Position numbers and translations under genes: made by a program. From positions 434,001 to 498,000 of the forward strand of contig NZ_CP010951.1 in the NCBI RefSeq assembly GCF_001580455.1: a DNA stretch of 64,000 bases. The letters are read 5' to 3'. This DNA comes from Ramlibacter tataouinensis (GTDB lineage: Bacteria; Pseudomonadota; Gammaproteobacteria; Burkholderiales; Burkholderiaceae_C). Below, one piece after another: positions 60,498 to 64,000 of the stretch (the first letter of the stretch is position 1; each line of letters starts with the position of its first letter). Below the pieces are notes generated by a model, which was not told the DNA's origin, ran no database searches, and saw only the letters and a program-made list of their open reading frames with translations.

Positions 60498-61456
60498 CAG
60501 GCCACCAGCTGCGCGTAGCGCGCCAGGTCCACGTTGCCGCCGCTGATGATCACGCCGACCCGCTTGCCGGTGATGTCCAGGCCGCCGTGCAGCGCGCCCG
60601 CCAGCCCCAGGCACCCGGTCGGCTCCACCACCATCTTCATGCGCTCGGCAAAAAAGCGCATGGCCTGCACCAGCTGCTCGTCACTGGCCGTGAGCACGTC
60701 GTCGACGTTGCGCCGGATCACCCCGAAGGTGAGCTGGCCCACGTGCTGCGTCTGCGCGCCGTCGGCCAGCGTGGTGGGCACCGGGATGTGGACGATCTCG
60801 CCCTTGCGGAAAGACTGCTGCGCGTCATTGCCGGCCTCGGGCTCGACGCCGTACACCTTGCAGTGCGGCGCAAGGGCCCGCGCCGACAGCGCGCTGCCCG
60901 ACAGCAGGCCGCCGCCGCCCAGCGGCACGAACAGCAGGTCGAGCGCGCCCACCTCTTCGATCAGCTCCTTGGCGGCCGTGCCCTGCCCGGCGATCACGTC
61001 GGCATGGTCGAAGGGCGGGACCAGGGTCATGCCGCGCTCGTCGGCCACGCGCCGGGTCAGCGCCTCGCGGTCTTCCTTGTAACGGTCGAAGCCGATGACT
61101 TCCGCGCCATAGCCGCGCGTGGCGTCTATCTTGGCCTGCGGCGCGTCCAGCGGCATCAGGATCACCGCGGGCATGCCGAGCAGCCGCGCCGCCAGTGCGA
61201 TCGCCTGCGCATGGTTGCCCGAGGAAAACGCGATCACGCCGCGCTCGCGCTGCGCGGGCGTGAACTTCGACAGCGCGTTGAAGGCGCCGCGGAACTTGAA
61301 CGCGCCCATGCGCTGCAGGTTCTCGCACTTGAAGAAGAACTCGGCCTGGTGCCGCGCGTTGGCCGTGGCCGAACGCAGCACCGGCGTGCGGTGGGCGTGG
61401 CCGGCCAGCCGCTGCGCGGCGGCGGCGACATCATCGAAGGTGGGGAGATCGGACAT
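60497..61456 (-). CDS. Threonine/serine dehydratase-like PLP enzyme
   Basis: 319 residues of fold-type II. The PLP lysine is Lys54 in GAFKFRGAFNAL; FSSGNHAQAIALAA and VPLGGGGLLSGSAL bind the cofactor, and IISGGNVDL ends the sequence. It lacks the regulatory ACT domains of biosynthetic IlvA and matches the short catabolic threonine dehydratase / serine racemase group. Substrate not certain. It forms an overlapping pair with aroD, an unusual partner for aromatic synthesis. Confidence 0.87.
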   Translation of the reverse strand: MSDLPTFDDVAAAAQRLAGHAHRTPVLRSATANARHQAEFFFKCENLQRMGAFKFRGAFNALSKFTPAQRERGVIAFSSGNHAQAIALAARLLGMPAVILMPLDAPQAKIDATRGYGAEVIGFDRYKEDREALTRRVADERGMTLVPPFDHADVIAGQGTAAKELIEEVGALDLLFVPLGGGGLLSGSALSARALAPHCKVYGVEPEAGNDAQQSFRKGEIVHIPVPTTLADGAQTQHVGQLTFGVIRRNVDDVLTASDEQLVQAMRFFAERMKMVVEPTGCLGLAGALHGGLDITGKRVGVIISGGNVDLARYAQLVA

Positions 61457-61549
61457 GGCATGACGGCAGTGGTGCGAGCCCCTAGCTTAGCTCACCGAAC
61501 TGTCGCGCCCGGGGCGCGCCGGCCGGGCGCGAGGCTTGCGCCTCGGCGC

Positions 61550-62340
<791 letters not shown>

Positions 62341-62344
<4 letters not shown>

Positions 62345-63417
62345 GACCGGAGTTCCCGTGACAGGTGCTTTTCGAGCCATTGGCTGTAGCGGCTCATGGC
62401 GAAGCAGAAGACCCAGTAGACCGCCATCGCGAACAGGTAGCCTTCGACGAAAAAGTGCCGCCAGTCCAGGTCGCTCACCACGGCCTGCTTGACGGCATAG
62501 AGAAAGTCGAAGATCGAGACGATGATGACCAGCGAGGTGTCCTTGAAGTTGTCGATGAAGCTGTTCACCTGGGCCGGGATGGTGATCTTCAGCGCCTGCG
62601 GCAGCACGACGAGCCGGTGCGTCTTCCAGTAGCCCAGGCCCAGCGCCTCGGCGGCTTCGAACTGCCCGCGCGGCACGGCCTGCAGGCCGGCCCGCACCAC
62701 CTCGGCGATGTAGGCCGCATTGAACAGGATGATCGCCACCTGCGCCCGCAGCAGCTTGTCGAAGCTGATGCCCTCGGGCATGAACAGCGCAAACATGAGG
62801 GAGGCCATGAACAGCACGGTGACCAGCGGCACCCCGCGCACCAGCTCGATGTAGACCACCGACACCGCGCGCACGATGGGCAGGCGCGAGCGCCGGCCCA
62901 TCGCCAGCGCGACGCCCAGCGGGAACGCGAGCAAGGTGCCGTAGACGGCCAGCATCAGGGTGATCGGCAAGCCGCCCCACAGTGAGGTCGGCACGGGGGC
63001 CAGCCCCAGCCCGCCAGCCATCAGCCAGGCGCACACCGCGCTGCCGCCGATCCACAGCGCCGCGATCCGGCGGCCGTGCCAGAACCAGCGGAAGGCCGAC
63101 AGCACGAGCACCGCGCAGAACAGCACCACGGCGAGCATCGGGCGCCACTGTTCGTCCTGCGGATAGATGCCGAACAGCATCTGGCGCCACTTGTCGGCCA
63201 CCACCGCCCAGCAAGCGCCTTGACCGGCGAGCGCGTTGCAGGCGGCAAGCGGTGCCTTGCCCCAGATGGCATTCAGGATGGCCCAGTTGACGAACTTGCT
63301 GCCGAGCCAGACCGTCAGCGCCAGTATGACGATGCTCGTGAAGGCGTTGGCCGGCGTACTGAACAGGTTGGCGCGCAGCCACTGGCCAGCCGAAACCTTG
63401 GTGGTGGGTGCATCCAT
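62341..63417 (-). CDS. aapM: Amino-acid ABC transporter permease (AapM-like)
   Basis: 358 residues with about 8 membrane segments. The permease core has GLPITLMLAVYGTLLAFPLGVALA and the EAA-type loop EAAEALGLGYWKTHRLVVLPQALKITIP (in parts), with VNSFIDNFKDTSLVIIVSIFDF. An N-terminal extension before the core fits AapM rather than the shorter GlnP. It lies 3 nt after the next permease. Confidence 0.88.
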
Positions 63418-63420
63418 CGG

Positions 63421-64000
63421 TCAGCGCTCCACCAGCCGCACGCGGTAGTTGTACCAGTTCATCAGCCCGGAAATGGCCAGCGAGATGAGCAGGTAGACGG
63501 CCATCATGAGGCCGATCGCCTCGATCGCCTGGCCGGTCTGGTTGAGCGTGGTGGTGGAAACGCTCACGAGGTCGGGATAGCCGATCGCCACCGCCAGCGA
63601 GGAGTTCTTGGTGAGGTTCAGGTATTGGCTGGTCAGTGGCGGAATGATCACGCGTAGCGCCTGCGGCAGCACGACAAGGCGCAGCCGCTGCGCGCGCGAC
63701 AGGCCCAGCGCCTCCGAGGCGTCGATCTGTCCCTTGGGCACGGACTGGATGCCGCCGCGCACGATCTCGGCGATGAAGGCGGCGGTGTAGACCGACAGCC
63801 CGACGAACAGGGTGATGAATTCGGGCGACACGGTCCTGCCGCCTTCGAAGTCGAAGCCGGCGAGCTCGGGCCGCGAGAACCCGGTGGGCGCGCCGAGCGC
63901 GGCCCATGCAATGGAAGGCAGCAACACGAAGGCCACCAGGCTGGGCCAAGCCACCGGCAGGCGCTTGCCGGTGCGGACCTGCACCGCCTGCGCGCGCCGT
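63421..64000 (-). CDS. aapQ: Amino-acid ABC transporter permease (AapQ-like), 5' end outside the window
   Basis: The visible part is 193 codons plus a stop, open to the right edge. FITLFVGLSVYTAAFIAEIVRGGIQ, the EAA loop EALGLSRAQRLRLVVLPQALRVIIPPL and LTKNSSLAVAIGYPDLVSV are those of AapQ. The N-terminal half is missing only because the window ends at 64000, not because of truncation. Reading frame continues upstream with RRAQAVQVRTG, which matches the AapQ linker, so an internal GTG at 63984 is not the start. Confidence 0.85.
   Translation of the reverse strand, partial: RRAQAVQVRTGKRLPVAWPSLVAFVLLPSIAWAALGAPTGFSRPELAGFDFEGGRTVSPEFITLFVGLSVYTAAFIAEIVRGGIQSVPKGQIDASEALGLSRAQRLRLVVLPQALRVIIPPLTSQYLNLTKNSSLAVAIGYPDLVSVSTTTLNQTGQAIEAIGLMMAVYLLISLAISGLMNWYNYRVRLVER

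Noticed and set aside
63421..64000. Truncated permease pseudogene
   Set aside because: The frame is open to the window edge and its upstream codons match the family linker; the missing part lies outside the window.

Overview
The window is GC-rich (high G/C at third codon positions) chromosomal DNA from a betaproteobacterium, most likely Burkholderiales, family Comamonadaceae (Ramlibacter/Variovorax-like). Supporting signs are the gene orders pyrG-kdsA-DUF1330-eno-ftsB, dapA-bamC-metallohydrolase and queG/tsaE-amiC-mutL-miaA, a Bug-family solute receptor, and Alcaligenes/Comamonas-type small lipoproteins. Genus placement is inference. No tRNA, rRNA, CRISPR array, prophage or transposase gene was seen. 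Coding density is very high and most genes sit in short operons with 1-4 nt overlaps.

Layout. 1-7 kb: an AAE-type transporter, a PilJ-like exported sensor-domain protein, a circularly permuted ATP-grasp/alpha-E protein paired with a transglutaminase, and a RidA protein. 7-14 kb: an acyl-CoA synthetase divergent from a complete branched-chain 2-oxoacid dehydrogenase operon (bkdA1-bkdA2-bkdB-lpdV) that ends in a strong terminator. 14-19 kb: small envelope and lipoprotein genes, a PA2779/PA2778-type pair, an apparently exported FAH-family hydrolase, and a DUF924/sugar dehydrogenase pair. 19-25 kb: parE-GNAT-lytic transglycosylase-parC, with a LexA-type box upstream. 25-31 kb: an MFS transporter, an SDR/methyltransferase pair, and dapA-bamC-metallohydrolase. 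31-36 kb: small lipoproteins, the ribosomal oxygenase roxA with an uncharacterised partner, a SlyD-like isomerase, and three tandem glycine-zipper lipoprotein paralogs. 36-43 kb: dut-coaBC, pyrG-kdsA-eno-ftsB, and a NadR-like P-loop protein. 43-50 kb: hslO, a gamma-carbonic anhydrase, a DUF455 protein, an aldolase-like protein, xerD, a Bug receptor and an AEC transporter. 50-59 kb: queG diverging from tsaE-amiC, then dedA, mutL and miaA. 59-64 kb: an orphan LolD-like ATPase, aroD with a threonine-dehydratase-like enzyme, and an Aap-type amino-acid ABC operon cut by the window end.

The most unusual signals are non-coding. First, a near-identical 58-64 nt leader (hairpin plus Shine-Dalgarno, always 7 nt before the start codon) precedes two unrelated genes, xerD and the orphan ABC ATPase; its second arm could pair with the start codon region, suggesting a translational switch. 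Second, a 273 bp element of nested inverted repeats lies between two divergent genes. Third, a REP-like inverted pair is intergenic at 7.1 kb and sits in frame inside the bkdB linker at 11.5 kb. A LexA-type box lies at the parE promoter and a perfect 14 bp palindrome lies upstream of bkdA1.

Coordinates and motif matches were read by eye. Family assignments rest on recalled motifs and length, not on a database search.
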